A stretch of 64,000 nucleotides of DNA from Deinococcus sedimenti (lineage in GTDB: Bacteria; Deinococcota; Deinococci; Deinococcales; Deinococcaceae), in assembly GCF_014648135.1 (NCBI RefSeq), contig NZ_BMQN01000001.1, forward strand, positions 1,178,001-1,242,000. The letters are read 5' to 3'. Positions 28,308 to 38,330 of the stretch are shown here, in pieces (positions within the stretch are counted from its first letter, which is position 1; the number at the start of each line of letters is the position of its first letter). The translations under genes were made by a program, and so were the position numbers. The notes below the pieces were generated by a model. That model had not been told where the DNA came from, did not search any database, and worked only from the letters and a program-made list of their open reading frames with translations.

Positions 28308-28370
28308 ATGCGGCCAGGAGCGTGTGGACAGTGGAAGGACCGGGCAACGCCGGACCGGGTGGAGGCGTGA
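28308..28370 (+). CDS. 20-codon upstream ORF coupled to tamB
   Basis: ATG at 28308, TGA at 28368-28370, product starting MRPGACGQWKD and ending PDRVEA. It is preceded by -10 TAGAAT with 7-base spacing, and its stop codon overlaps the GTG start of the tamB-like gene (GTGA at 28367-28370). This suggests a ribosome loads on the leaderless upstream ORF and reinitiates at the GTG. The peptide itself has no recognisable feature. Confidence 0.4.
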   Translation: MRPGACGQWKDRATPDRVEA

Positions 28371-31300
28371 CGGACGGACGCCCCGGCGATCAGGACGCCA
28401 CGCCCGAGGTGACGCCAGCAGTCCCCGGCGGGAACGCGCCCGAACCCACGCCACGCGGGCGCCGCAGCCGCGCCTGGCTGTGGGTGCTGGCCGTCCTCGG
28501 GGCGGTGCTGCTCGTGCTGGCGCTGCTCCCGACCCTGCTGGGGGGCGCGCTGCTGGCGCAGTTCGGAACGCCCGCAGGCGTGAGTGCCGACCGGGTCAGC
28601 GGGCCTCTGTGGTCGCCGAGCCTCTCGGGCGTGCGGCTGGACCTGCCGGGCCTGACGGGCGAGGCGGGGAAGGTGGGCGTGACGGTCGCCAGCGTGAACC
28701 CGCTGACCCGCACCGTGCGCCTGAACGTGCAGGCGTCCGACGCCGCGCTGAACCTGAACCTGCTGGACCTGTTCGGCGGCGCCAGCGGCGGCGGGGGCGG
28801 GGGCGACGGCTGGAAGGTCGTGCTGGGGAACCTGGACGTGCAGCGCACCCGGGTGAATGTGGACGGAACGGGGTTCAACGTGCCCGACGGGCGGTTCACG
28901 GTCACGCCAGGCCGCGCGGGCGCACTGTCCGTGAAGGGAGCGACGCGGGACGGGGACCTGAATGCCGACGTGCTGGTCACCGAGAAGGCCGGGGCGAACG
29001 TGTTCACGGTGAATCTGGACGTGGACGCGCGGGTGCTGAACCACTACTGGCCGGGCGTGACGGCGGGCCGCATCACCGGGCGGTACGTGCTGGGCGACGG
29101 CCCTGTTGTGGGTGACCTGAAGGTCACGGACGCGGCCCTGCGCGTGCCGGAGGCGAAGTTCGTGACCGTGACCGGCATCCAGGGCGCGGCCACCCACCGG
29201 GGTGACGACATCCGCCTGAACCTCACGGGTCGCGGCTGGGACGGACCGGTCATCGCGACCGGTGGGGTGGACCTGAAGGCGCAGAACTGGTCCGTGACGG
29301 CGGACGCCACGCCCACCGTGGCGGGGCTGGCGCAGGCGCTGGGCACCACGGGTGACGGCGCGCTGAAACTGCGGGTCACGGCGGGCGGCTGGAGCACCGT
29401 CCGCGTGAAGGGGTACGCGCAGGGAACCGGCACGGTGGCCGGGGTGGGCTTCACTGACGCGAACGCCGAGTACACCTTCCTGAACGAGGACGGCAACACC
29501 GCCGGGCAGACGAACGACCTGGCCTTCCGGGCCGACACGGCGCTGGGCGGCTCGGCGCAGAAGGTGGAGGGCCGCTGGGCGATCGGGCGGGAGGGTCGCC
29601 TGACCGTGGCGGGCGTACTGGCCCAGAAACCCCTGGATGTCGAGGGCCGGATTGACGCGAACAACCGGCTGTCCTTTGGCGGTCAGGCCCTGGGTGGCCC
29701 CCTGCGCGGCACCTTCGGGCTGAATGACACGCGGCTGAGTGCCGTGCTGAACCCCACGTTCGGCGCCGCCGGGGCCCGCGTGGCCCTGAGCGGCACGCCC
29801 GAGGACCTGCGTGCGCGCATCACAGACGCGCAGGCGGGACCCTTCACCGGCCTCTCGGGCAGCGCGGCCCTGGACCGCCGGGGTCTGCGCGTGGATCTGG
29901 GCGCGGCCCGCCTGACCGTGGACCGGGACTTCCGGGGCACCTGGGCCGCCCGCGGCCTGTCGGGCAGTGGCCTGACGCTGAATGGCGGCGGCCACATCGA
30001 CCTGACCGGCGGGGACGTGACGGGCACCCTGAGCGCGGCCGTGCCCGGCCTGCCCCAGCCGCTGAGCGGCCCGCTGGACCTGAACTACGTCGAGCAGCGG
30101 GGGACCTTCACGGCGGGTGCTCAGCGCGTGACCTGGGCGGGCGACGCGTTCGGCCTGCGCGCCCGGAACCTCGCGGTCGCGGGGGGCCTCAAGGTCACGG
30201 GGGACCTGACGGTCACGAACACCCTGAAGGCGTTCGGGTCGCTGCGGGCCGTGGGCCCGGGCGTGACCGTGACGGCCCTGGCGCGCGGCACCAGCGCGAA
30301 TCTGCGGGGCGAGTCGAACGGCGTGACGGTCCTGGCGGACGCGGACCTGCGCGCCCCGTACCGCGTGCAGGCGCGCGTGGCGGGCGCCGACATCCGCGGC
30401 AACGTGACGCTGGACGACGGCGTCCGCTTCACGCTCACCACGCGAGGCGACACGGCCCGCGGCGTACTGGACGGCGAGAACCTCACCGCGAGCGGCCGCG
30501 TGAACCTGGGCGCGCTGCGGCCCCTCCTGCCGGGCCTGGACCTGGGCGGCACCCTGGACCTGAACCTCGCGGGCCGGGGGGGCTCGGCCCGCGTGAACGC
30601 GCAGGCGGGCGGCGCCGCGATTCGCGGCACCCTGACCCGGCAGGACCGCGCCGGAACGCCCATCGCGGCGGACCTGCGGGTCACGGCAGGCACGGGCGCG
30701 GGCCGCGCCGACGCGCGGATCGCCGGGCGGGTCTTTCCGGACGTGCAGGCCACCGGCACCGTGCAGGCGCAGGGCCAGACCCTGAATCTCGCCGTGAACG
30801 GTCCGTACGGCGCGCTGAACGCCGCAGTCACGGGACGAACCGGCGTGCTGTCGTTCGGAGGCGTGACGCTGCCCGCGCAGGCGGTGAACCTCCGGGGCAC
30901 CCTGACGCCCGCCCTGCGCGTCAGCGGCACCTGGGGCGAGCTGCGCGCCGCGTACGACGCCCGCAGCGGTCTGGTGCAGGTCAGCGGCGCGCAGGCCCTC
31001 ACTGCCTTCGGGCAGGACGGTCGCGTGCAGGGCCGCGCGTCCTGGGCGCCCGGACCCGCCGGGGCCTTCCGGGGTCGCGTGGACGCGCGGGGCGTGCTGG
31101 ACCAGTACACCCTGGCCGTCGCCGGTCCATGGAACGGCCTGAACCTGCTCGTCACGGACGGCGAGGGCCTGCGCGCCGAGGGCACCGCCTCGCTGCCCAG
31201 CGGCCGGTACGACGTGAACGTGAGCGGCCCCCTCGGCAATGGGCTGTTCGTGGACGGGAACGTGCAGGGCACCGGACTGGAACCTCGCGGGCAGATCGCC

Positions 31301-34300
31301 GTGCGGGACGCGCAGGGCGGCCGGGCGGACGTGAACCTCGCGGGCTTCGACAACCTGACCCTGACCGCCCGCGGCCTGACGCTGGGCGGCCAGCGCCTCG
31401 CCGGGACCCTGAGCGCGCGCGGCGGCGTGCTGAACGGCCGCCTGGACGCCGGGCCCTTCCTGGTGCAGGCCGACCAGGGGGCGCTGCGCGTCACCGGGTC
31501 CCTGGCCGGGCAGGACATCACGGCGACCGGGCGGGTCACGCTGCCCGCCACGCTGGAGAACCTGAACGTGCGCGTCACCGGCCCGTACTTCACGGCGTCG
31601 GCCGGGGGCAGCGTCGCCGATCTGCGCGGCACCCTGACCGTGAAACCGCAGAGGTTCGAGGTGGGGCCGACCGCCGTTCAGGTGCCGGGGCAGTCGTTCC
31701 CGCTGCGCGGCTCGCTGACCGGCGCGCGCGCCACCGTCGGCGGCCTGACGTACGTGGGCGGCACCTGGGCCGGGGCGCTGGGCCTGCGCTACGCGCTGAT
31801 CACCGGGCCGGACACCCGCCCGGGGACCGTGCAGCTGGCGGGGCAGGGCACGGCGACCCTGCTGGCCCTGCCCTCGGGACCGCTGACCGGGCGGGTGTCG
31901 CTGCTGCCCGCGCTGGGCGGCACGCTGAGCACCGGTCTCGCGCCGTTCACGGCGGACCTCCCGGCGAACGTGCGCGCCGCGCTTGTTCCCGGGCGGCTGG
32001 AGGTGGCCCTCAGCCCCACCAGCGCCACGGTGTTCACGAGCGGCACCCGCTACCTGGGCGACCCGCTGCGCCTGAACGCCCGCGCCCGCTGGCAGGACGG
32101 CGTGTCGGTGCAGGGCACCCTCACGCACCCGGGGTCGCGGATTCCGGTGGCGTTCAGTGACGCCGGACTGACCGTGCGCGGCGCCCTGCTGGACGCGCGG
32201 GTGCTGGGCCCGGTGCTGGACGGCGCGCGCGGCCGGATCGGCCTGAACTTCAGCGTGCCGGACCTGGATTTCACCCGCGCCAACGGCCGCGCGGACGTGA
32301 ACGTGCAGGCAGCCGGTCAGACGGCGCGCGGCAGCCTGAGCCTGTCCCGTGGGCAGCTGAGCGCGAACCTCAGCAGCACCCTGGGCGGGCAGGCACTGAG
32401 CGTGCGCGGGCCGCTGTTCCCGCAGGCGAACGCCGCGCTGACCTTCGAGAACCTGCGCGCCACCCTGACGGGCCGCGCGGGACCGCAGGCGCAGGACACC
32501 CTGACCCTGCGGGTGGCCGGCGCGTATGCCGGGAAGACGGTGGACGTCACCGCGACCGGCGCGGCCCTGACCGGTGGCGCCGCCCGCGTCACCGTGGGCG
32601 GCAGCGTGGCGGGCGCGGCGCTGAACGTGACCGCCTCGCAGCGGCGCGGCGGCAGCCTGGATGACTGGACCCTGGACGGTTCGGCCAGCGCCGCCGATCT
32701 GCGCCCCCTGCTGGGTCAGGCCGGGCGGGCGACCGTCACGCTGGGCGGCACCGTGGCCGACGCGCGCCTGACCGCGCAGGGCGAGGTGGGCGGCGTGACC
32801 TTCCGCGCCCCGGCACGCTACGCGGGCGGCGTGCTGCGCCTAGACGGCGCGACCGCCGAACTGCCGCAGGGCACCGTGCGGGCCAGCGGCCCGGTCTTCC
32901 CGCAGCTGAACCTGAGTGCGCGGGCGACCCTCACGCAGGGCCTGCCCGGCACGTTCACCGCGCAGGTGCGCGGCACCCCCGTCCGGCCGGACGTGAACGT
33001 GCAGGGCGTCCTCGCCAGCGGTCCGTCGGGCCTGCGCGCCGCCGGAACGCGCGTCACGGCCCGCCTGCTGGGCGGCACGTACCGCGCGGCCTTCACGGGC
33101 GCGGCCCTGACGGGCGAGGTGCGCGGCCAGCTGGGCACCGGCGCGCTGGGCGGCCTGCAACGCGCCGCCCTGAATCTGAATGCGTCGGTCGTGAACGCGG
33201 ACACCGACGTTCGTCTGCGCGGCCCGATCGGCTGGAACGCCCGCACGGGCTTCAGCGGAGCGCTGCGCGCCGTGGGGGACGTGCCGGGCGGTCCGCTGGA
33301 CGCCCTGCTGGACGGCACCCCGGCGGGCGAGCTGACGGTCGCGGCCACCCTGGGCAGCGGGCTGCGCGAGGCGCGCCTGACCGGCCGCCTGCCCGCCAGT
33401 CTGCCCCTGCGGCCCGGCGGCACCCTGAACCTCGCCAGTTTCGACGTGGGCGCCCTGTGGGGCCGCGCCGACCAGGTGCGCGTGAGTGGCGCCGCCACGC
33501 TGGGCGGCCCGGACTGGAATGCCCTGAACGCCTCGTTCAGTGGCGCCGTGCAGGACGCGCAGGGTGACCTGAGCGGTGACCTGAGTGCCCGCTACGCCGC
33601 CGGGAACGCCCGCGTTCAGCTGACGGGCGCGCGCACCAGCGGCCTCGCCACGCTGGACGGGGGCCGCTACGCCGCGTCACTGCGGGTGGACGGCCTGCGG
33701 GCCGCGCGCCTGCTGCCCGCCGGGCTGGACGTGGACGCCCTGACCGTGGCGGGCACCCTGACTGCCGCCGGGACCCTCTCGGGTGGCCTGGAGGCCCTGA
33801 ACGCCCAGAATCTCGCCGTGAAGGGTGAGCAGGCGCAGGCCGGGCCGTTCAGCCTGTACGGGCGGGCCGCCTTCGACCCGCGTTCGGACGTGCTGAGCGC
33901 CGACCTGAGCGGCAGCCTGCGTGACGGCGTGCTGCGTGCCCAGGGCGCGCTGCCGGGCGGGCTGCGCCTCACGGTGCGTGACCTGAGCACCGACTACCTG
34001 ACCACCGCCTCGCTGGGGGACGGGCGCCTGGGCGCGGACCTGACCTTCGGGGGCCGCGCCGCCGACCCGACCGTCGCCGGGCAGGTGACCCTGACCACCC
34101 CGCAGGTCGAGGCGCTGGTGAACGCGTCGGGTCGGGTCAGCGACCCGCGCCTGAACGCCCGCGCCACCCTGCGCGGCGCGGCCAGCGGCACCGTGTACGC
34201 CGAGGCCAGTGACCTGAACCTCGCCGCCGGAACCCTCCGCGCGCGGCTGTACGGCACGGTCGCCAGCGGCGACACGCGCGCCACCCTGGACCTGAATGGC

Positions 34301-37300
34301 GTCTGGCCGCGCCTGAGCGGCACCGTGAACGCGGCGGTGCCGGGCCTGCCCGACCCCGTCCGCCTCACCGGAGATGGCCGCGGCGGGTACGCCCTGACCG
34401 CCGGTCGCCTCGGCGCGGGAACCGTCACCCTCACGCCGGGGCCGAACCTGATTCCTGCCCTGGCCGGACGGGTGACCGTCACGCCGCTTCCCCTGGCGGG
34501 CGGCACGGGCGACGCGACCCTGACCGCCAGCGTGGGCGGCACGCTGGTCTCCCCCACCGTGGCCGGCACGGTCGTCACGCGCGGCGCGACCCTCGCCGGG
34601 GTGACGCTGGCCGACCTGACCGGAAACTTCAGCGGCACGCCGGGTGGCCTGACCGGCACGCTGAGTCAGGCGGGCCGCGCGGTGGCCACCCTGAACGGCA
34701 CCCGCGTGCAGCTGGACCGCCTGTCGGCCCGGGTCGCGGGCAGCGCCCTGGAGGTCAGTGGCGCGGCCGCCCTGGACGGCAGCGCGGACCTGACGGTGGA
34801 CGCGAGCGGCCCCCTGGCGGGCCGGGTGCAGGCCACGTACCGCGCGCAGGCGCTGACCCTGCGCGGGAATCTCAGCGGGCCGCAGGCGCTGCGCGCCGCG
34901 CTGGATGTCACGGCGGACCGGCTGGGCGGCTGGCGCGGCACCGCGCGCGTGACCGGCGGACCCGCCGGGTTGCTCACGCAGCCGCTGACGCTGCGCCTGA
35001 GCGGCCCGCTGGCCTCCCCGCTGGCGCAGGGCGAGGCCGGACTGCTCGGCGCGGGCGCACGCATCGTCGCCAGCGCCCGCAGCGTGCAGGTGCGTCTCGT
35101 GGACGGCCCGCAGGCGCAGGGCAGCGGCGTCCTCGAAGCCCGCCCGGATGCGCGCGGCACGTGGGCGCTGCTGGGCACCGCCAGCCTGTCCCGCCCCGAG
35201 GGTGCCCTGACCGTCACGGCAGGCGGCACCCTGACCGACCCGCAGGCGCAGCTGTCCGTGCGGCGCGGCGAGTGGCGGGCCAGCGGCACGGCCAGCCTGA
35301 ACGCCGCCGACCTGAACGTCTCCGACGGGCTGGTGGACGGCACGCTCCGCTGGCAGGCGGGCCAGCTGGCCGCGAACCTCCCGGGTCTGAACCTGGGCCG
35401 CCTGGGCATCACGGGCCTGTCGGGCCTGCTGACCGCCAGCGGCACCGTGAACACCGACACCAGCTCGGGTCGCGTAGCGCTGCAGGTGCGGGAACTGGAC
35501 ACCCCGTACGCCGCGCCGTACCTGGGCGTCGCCCTGCGCGGCAGCCTGGACGGCGACGTCATCCTGCGCGGCGGCCGCCCGGAGGTGAACCTGACGGCCG
35601 CCCTGAATGCCGGAACGCTGACGCTGCGCGCCGCGCAGGGCGACGCGTTCTGGACCGGGAGCGTAACCGGCCGCCTGACCCAGGGCGCCGGTACGCTGGA
35701 CGTGAACGTCCGCGCCGACATGGGTGGCCTGACCGGCACGCTGGGCGCCACGGCCTACCCGCTGGAACTCGCCGGGCAGTCGGTCGCCCTGAACGGCACG
35801 GTGCGGCTGGCCGGGCAGACCTTCACGGCCGCGCTGGTCGGCGGGAACCGCACCGGGACGGTCGACGTGGACGCGTCCGGCGGCGTCGCCGACCTCATCC
35901 CGGCGCTGGAAGGCCTGCTGGCCGTGCGGCCCACCGGCGACGGGTACGCGCTGCGCGCCACGCTGGACGAACTGGAGATCCGTGACCTGAAGGTGGCACC
36001 CGCCCTGTCCGGCCGCGTGAGCGGGCAGGCCAGCCTGCGCGACGGGGGCGGCACGTTCGTGCTGCGCGCCGATCAGCTGATGGTCGGCCCGAAGACGCTG
36101 CCCGCCCGCCTGGAAGGCACGCAGGTCGGCACCGACTGGCGCATCCGCGGCTTCCTGGGCGAGTCGGACTTCACGGCCGGCCTGGGCAGCGGCGACGTAT
36201 TCGGACAGGGGAACCTGCGGGGCCTGCCGGTGGGCGCGCTGGTCGGGGCGTTCACGGGCGAGGCGCCCGGCGAGGGACTGGTGACCGGCGTGGCCCGCTT
36301 CCGCTTCCCGCTGGCCGACCCGCCCGCCGGAACGCTGAACGTGGTCGCCGAACGCATCCGCGTGAGCGCCACGAGCGGCACCGGCACGGACGCCGTGACC
36401 GAGACCCTGACGGGCAGCGGCACGCTGGACTTCGCGGCGCGGGAACTGCGCGGCGTGAATATCCAGCTGGGCGGCGCCGGGACCTGGGACGTGCGCGGGC
36501 AGTACACCCGCGAGAACGTGAACCTGAGCGCCCAGTTCACGAACACCACCTTCACGCCCGTCCTGCGGCTGGTACCGGGACTGGCGGACCTGCAGCCCAG
36601 CCTGAAGGGCAGCCTGACCGTCTCGGCGGCCGGAACGTACGACCGCCCCCGCGGCCTGATCCGCGCCGAGAACCTGCAGGGCAGCGTCGCGGGCCTGAGC
36701 CTGCGCGTCCCGCAGTTCGCCGGGGACCTGCCGGACAGCGGGGCGTTCACGGCGGGCGGCCGGGTCCTGACCGGCGGCACGGTCGGCACCGACGGCGCCG
36801 TCACCCTGGCCGGGCAGCTGACGCTGGGCCGCCTGAGCGGCACCCGCGCGACCTTCACGGGCCTGCTGGCGCCGCAGGCGCTGGGCGCCCTGCCGAACAC
36901 CACGGCCACCCTCGCGCAGCAGCCGGACGGCCGCTGGACGGTGGACGCGCAGAGCCGTAGCACCACGGCCGCCAGCGGGGCGGGCAGCCTGAGCCTGACC
37001 GGCACCCTGTCGCCCCGCTGGGACCTGAATCTGTCGGCGCGGAACTACAACCTGCCGCTCGCCGCGATCTACGGCCGTGAGAGCGCCCTGAACGCCGACC
37101 TGCGCGCCGTGGACGACGGCAGCGTCATCCGAGTGACCGGCGCGGCCGACTTCGCGCGGCTGGTGCTGGGCCGCGTGAACGCCCCCACGACCATTCCCGC
37201 CCCGGGGCAGAGCAGCACCGATCCCACCACCGGGCGCACCACCGACAACTTCGTCAGTCCGCTGCCCGAGCAGTTCACGACCTTCCCGCAGGAGGGCGAG

Positions 37301-38239
37301 GCGGCCGTGCGCGCCGCGCGGCCCTTCCTGGAACGGCTGGTGTTCGAGGACATTCCCATCAGCGCCACGAACGGCATCCGCATCGACGAGAACCTCGTGC
37401 GGGCCGAATTCACGGGCAACCTGATGCTGGCCGGGACCGGCGACCGACCGCGCCTGACGGGCAACATCCGCTCTCAGCGCGGCTTCGTGTACCTGCGGGA
37501 AAACGAGTTCGCCATCCAGTCGAGTTCCGTGACGTTCAGCGGCGACAACCTCTACCCGAAGTTCGAGCTGGTGGCCAACGGCACGGTCACGGCCGTCACG
37601 ACCCGGCAACGGGTCCCGGTGACGCTGGATATCGGCGGCGAGTTCGTCACGCGCGGGAACGGCGCCACCGTGCTGGACCTGAACACCACGCTGCGCTGCA
37701 CGGCCGAGGGCAGCAGCTGCGCCGATCCCGACACGGGCCTGCCGTACGGCGAACCCGAACTGTACGCCCTGGTCGCCACCGGGGTCCCGAACCTGACCGC
37801 GCTGCCCAGCAACCTGGGCGCGCTGGGCTCCAGTGCGCTGCAGACCGCGCTGAACGTCTTCGTGCTGGGCGAGTTCGAACGCACGATCGCCAACGCGTTC
37901 GGGCTGGACGTGTTCCGCCTGACGCCGCAGCTGAGCGTCGAGAACGGCACGCTGGGCGCGACCATCACGCTCGGGTCGTACCTGACCCGTGACCTGTATC
38001 TGCAGTACCAGGTGGACCTGAACGGCGAGGGCCTGATCAACGCGGAGTACACTGCGCCCGACAGCCGCTTCACGTTCAAGGTCAGCACGCCTCTCAAGGG
38101 CCTGAACCTGCAGTCGGTGCGGCCCACCTTCAGCGTCGGGTACAACGTGAACGACCGGACGAACGTGAACTTCGGGGTGGAGAACGGCGAGCGCGGCGCG
38201 GTGTTCCGCTTCGGTATCCGCTACCTGTTCGGCCGGTAG
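28367..38239 (+). CDS. Giant TamB-like (DUF490) envelope protein
   Basis: About 3290 aa, over twice the size of E. coli TamB (1259 aa). Short cytosolic N-terminus, one transmembrane anchor (LWVLAVLGAVLLVLALL, about 35-55), then thousands of residues of repetitive beta structure with recurring 'G-L-N-G-T-L-S-A' and 'D-L-N-L-A-G' strands, forming the groove-like beta-taco fold of AsmA/TamB/bridge-like lipid-transfer proteins. The last ~350 residues are the conserved TamB domain (DEVIL-type strands; ends GAVFRFGIRYLFGR, an outer-membrane-like tail). Likely spans the cell envelope and moves phospholipid or helps outer-membrane protein assembly. The GTG at 28367 is preferred (coupled to the upstream ORF); a GTG at 28322 is in frame. 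Base composition is uniform, with no sign of fusion. Confidence 0.9.
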   Translation: MTDGRPGDQDATPEVTPAVPGGNAPEPTPRGRRSRAWLWVLAVLGAVLLVLALLPTLLGGALLAQFGTPAGVSADRVSGPLWSPSLSGVRLDLPGLTGEAGKVGVTVASVNPLTRTVRLNVQASDAALNLNLLDLFGGASGGGGGGDGWKVVLGNLDVQRTRVNVDGTGFNVPDGRFTVTPGRAGALSVKGATRDGDLNADVLVTEKAGANVFTVNLDVDARVLNHYWPGVTAGRITGRYVLGDGPVVGDLKVTDAALRVPEAKFVTVTGIQGAATHRGDDIRLNLTGRGWDGPVIATGGVDLKAQNWSVTADATPTVAGLAQALGTTGDGALKLRVTAGGWSTVRVKGYAQGTGTVAGVGFTDANAEYTFLNEDGNTAGQTNDLAFRADTALGGSAQKVEGRWAIGREGRLTVAGVLAQKPLDVEGRIDANNRLSFGGQALGGPLRGTFGLNDTRLSAVLNPTFGAAGARVALSGTPEDLRARITDAQAGPFTGLSGSAALDRRGLRVDLGAARLTVDRDFRGTWAARGLSGSGLTLNGGGHIDLTGGDVTGTLSAAVPGLPQPLSGPLDLNYVEQRGTFTAGAQRVTWAGDAFGLRARNLAVAGGLKVTGDLTVTNTLKAFGSLRAVGPGVTVTALARGTSANLRGESNGVTVLADADLRAPYRVQARVAGADIRGNVTLDDGVRFTLTTRGDTARGVLDGENLTASGRVNLGALRPLLPGLDLGGTLDLNLAGRGGSARVNAQAGGAAIRGTLTRQDRAGTPIAADLRVTAGTGAGRADARIAGRVFPDVQATGTVQAQGQTLNLAVNGPYGALNAAVTGRTGVLSFGGVTLPAQAVNLRGTLTPALRVSGTWGELRAAYDARSGLVQVSGAQALTAFGQDGRVQGRASWAPGPAGAFRGRVDARGVLDQYTLAVAGPWNGLNLLVTDGEGLRAEGTASLPSGRYDVNVSGPLGNGLFVDGNVQGTGLEPRGQIAVRDAQGGRADVNLAGFDNLTLTARGLTLGGQRLAGTLSARGGVLNGRLDAGPFLVQADQGALRVTGSLAGQDITATGRVTLPATLENLNVRVTGPYFTASAGGSVADLRGTLTVKPQRFEVGPTAVQVPGQSFPLRGSLTGARATVGGLTYVGGTWAGALGLRYALITGPDTRPGTVQLAGQGTATLLALPSGPLTGRVSLLPALGGTLSTGLAPFTADLPANVRAALVPGRLEVALSPTSATVFTSGTRYLGDPLRLNARARWQDGVSVQGTLTHPGSRIPVAFSDAGLTVRGALLDARVLGPVLDGARGRIGLNFSVPDLDFTRANGRADVNVQAAGQTARGSLSLSRGQLSANLSSTLGGQALSVRGPLFPQANAALTFENLRATLTGRAGPQAQDTLTLRVAGAYAGKTVDVTATGAALTGGAARVTVGGSVAGAALNVTASQRRGGSLDDWTLDGSASAADLRPLLGQAGRATVTLGGTVADARLTAQGEVGGVTFRAPARYAGGVLRLDGATAELPQGTVRASGPVFPQLNLSARATLTQGLPGTFTAQVRGTPVRPDVNVQGVLASGPSGLRAAGTRVTARLLGGTYRAAFTGAALTGEVRGQLGTGALGGLQRAALNLNASVVNADTDVRLRGPIGWNARTGFSGALRAVGDVPGGPLDALLDGTPAGELTVAATLGSGLREARLTGRLPASLPLRPGGTLNLASFDVGALWGRADQVRVSGAATLGGPDWNALNASFSGAVQDAQGDLSGDLSARYAAGNARVQLTGARTSGLATLDGGRYAASLRVDGLRAARLLPAGLDVDALTVAGTLTAAGTLSGGLEALNAQNLAVKGEQAQAGPFSLYGRAAFDPRSDVLSADLSGSLRDGVLRAQGALPGGLRLTVRDLSTDYLTTASLGDGRLGADLTFGGRAADPTVAGQVTLTTPQVEALVNASGRVSDPRLNARATLRGAASGTVYAEASDLNLAAGTLRARLYGTVASGDTRATLDLNGVWPRLSGTVNAAVPGLPDPVRLTGDGRGGYALTAGRLGAGTVTLTPGPNLIPALAGRVTVTPLPLAGGTGDATLTASVGGTLVSPTVAGTVVTRGATLAGVTLADLTGNFSGTPGGLTGTLSQAGRAVATLNGTRVQLDRLSARVAGSALEVSGAAALDGSADLTVDASGPLAGRVQATYRAQALTLRGNLSGPQALRAALDVTADRLGGWRGTARVTGGPAGLLTQPLTLRLSGPLASPLAQGEAGLLGAGARIVASARSVQVRLVDGPQAQGSGVLEARPDARGTWALLGTASLSRPEGALTVTAGGTLTDPQAQLSVRRGEWRASGTASLNAADLNVSDGLVDGTLRWQAGQLAANLPGLNLGRLGITGLSGLLTASGTVNTDTSSGRVALQVRELDTPYAAPYLGVALRGSLDGDVILRGGRPEVNLTAALNAGTLTLRAAQGDAFWTGSVTGRLTQGAGTLDVNVRADMGGLTGTLGATAYPLELAGQSVALNGTVRLAGQTFTAALVGGNRTGTVDVDASGGVADLIPALEGLLAVRPTGDGYALRATLDELEIRDLKVAPALSGRVSGQASLRDGGGTFVLRADQLMVGPKTLPARLEGTQVGTDWRIRGFLGESDFTAGLGSGDVFGQGNLRGLPVGALVGAFTGEAPGEGLVTGVARFRFPLADPPAGTLNVVAERIRVSATSGTGTDAVTETLTGSGTLDFAARELRGVNIQLGGAGTWDVRGQYTRENVNLSAQFTNTTFTPVLRLVPGLADLQPSLKGSLTVSAAGTYDRPRGLIRAENLQGSVAGLSLRVPQFAGDLPDSGAFTAGGRVLTGGTVGTDGAVTLAGQLTLGRLSGTRATFTGLLAPQALGALPNTTATLAQQPDGRWTVDAQSRSTTAASGAGSLSLTGTLSPRWDLNLSARNYNLPLAAIYGRESALNADLRAVDDGSVIRVTGAADFARLVLGRVNAPTTIPAPGQSSTDPTTGRTTDNFVSPLPEQFTTFPQEGEAAVRAARPFLERLVFEDIPISATNGIRIDENLVRAEFTGNLMLAGTGDRPRLTGNIRSQRGFVYLRENEFAIQSSSVTFSGDNLYPKFELVANGTVTAVTTRQRVPVTLDIGGEFVTRGNGATVLDLNTTLRCTAEGSSCADPDTGLPYGEPELYALVATGVPNLTALPSNLGALGSSALQTALNVFVLGEFERTIANAFGLDVFRLTPQLSVENGTLGATITLGSYLTRDLYLQYQVDLNGEGLINAEYTAPDSRFTFKVSTPLKGLNLQSVRPTFSVGYNVNDRTNVNFGVENGERGAVFRFGIRYLFGR

Positions 38240-38247
38240 GCCCCGCC

Positions 38248-38272
38248 GGCCAGGGGAATGTCGCCCCTGGCC
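38248..38272 (+). terminator. Terminator of the tamB-like gene
   Basis: Perfect 9-bp stem GGCCAGGGG (38248-38256) / CCCCTGGCC (38264-38272), ten bases after the stop codon. Confidence 0.6.
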
Positions 38273-38279
38273 GCACAGC

Positions 38280-38310
38280 GCGCCGCCCCCGCAGATGGCA
38301 GGGGCGGCGC
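38280..38310 (-). terminator. Second hairpin, terminator for the convergent gene
   Basis: Perfect 10-bp stem GCGCCGCCCC (38280-38289) / GGGGCGGCGC (38301-38310), 20 bases beyond the stop of the minus-strand gene at 38331. Confidence 0.6.
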
Positions 38311-38330
38311 TTCAGCTGGTGCGGGTCAGG

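Noticed and set aside
28280..32128. Very long open frames on the minus strand opposite the tamB-like gene (also 33677-37609)
   Set aside because: They mirror the plus-strand gene through its GC bias; products are Arg/Gln/His/Ala-rich low-complexity strings, and the plus strand has clear TamB domains.
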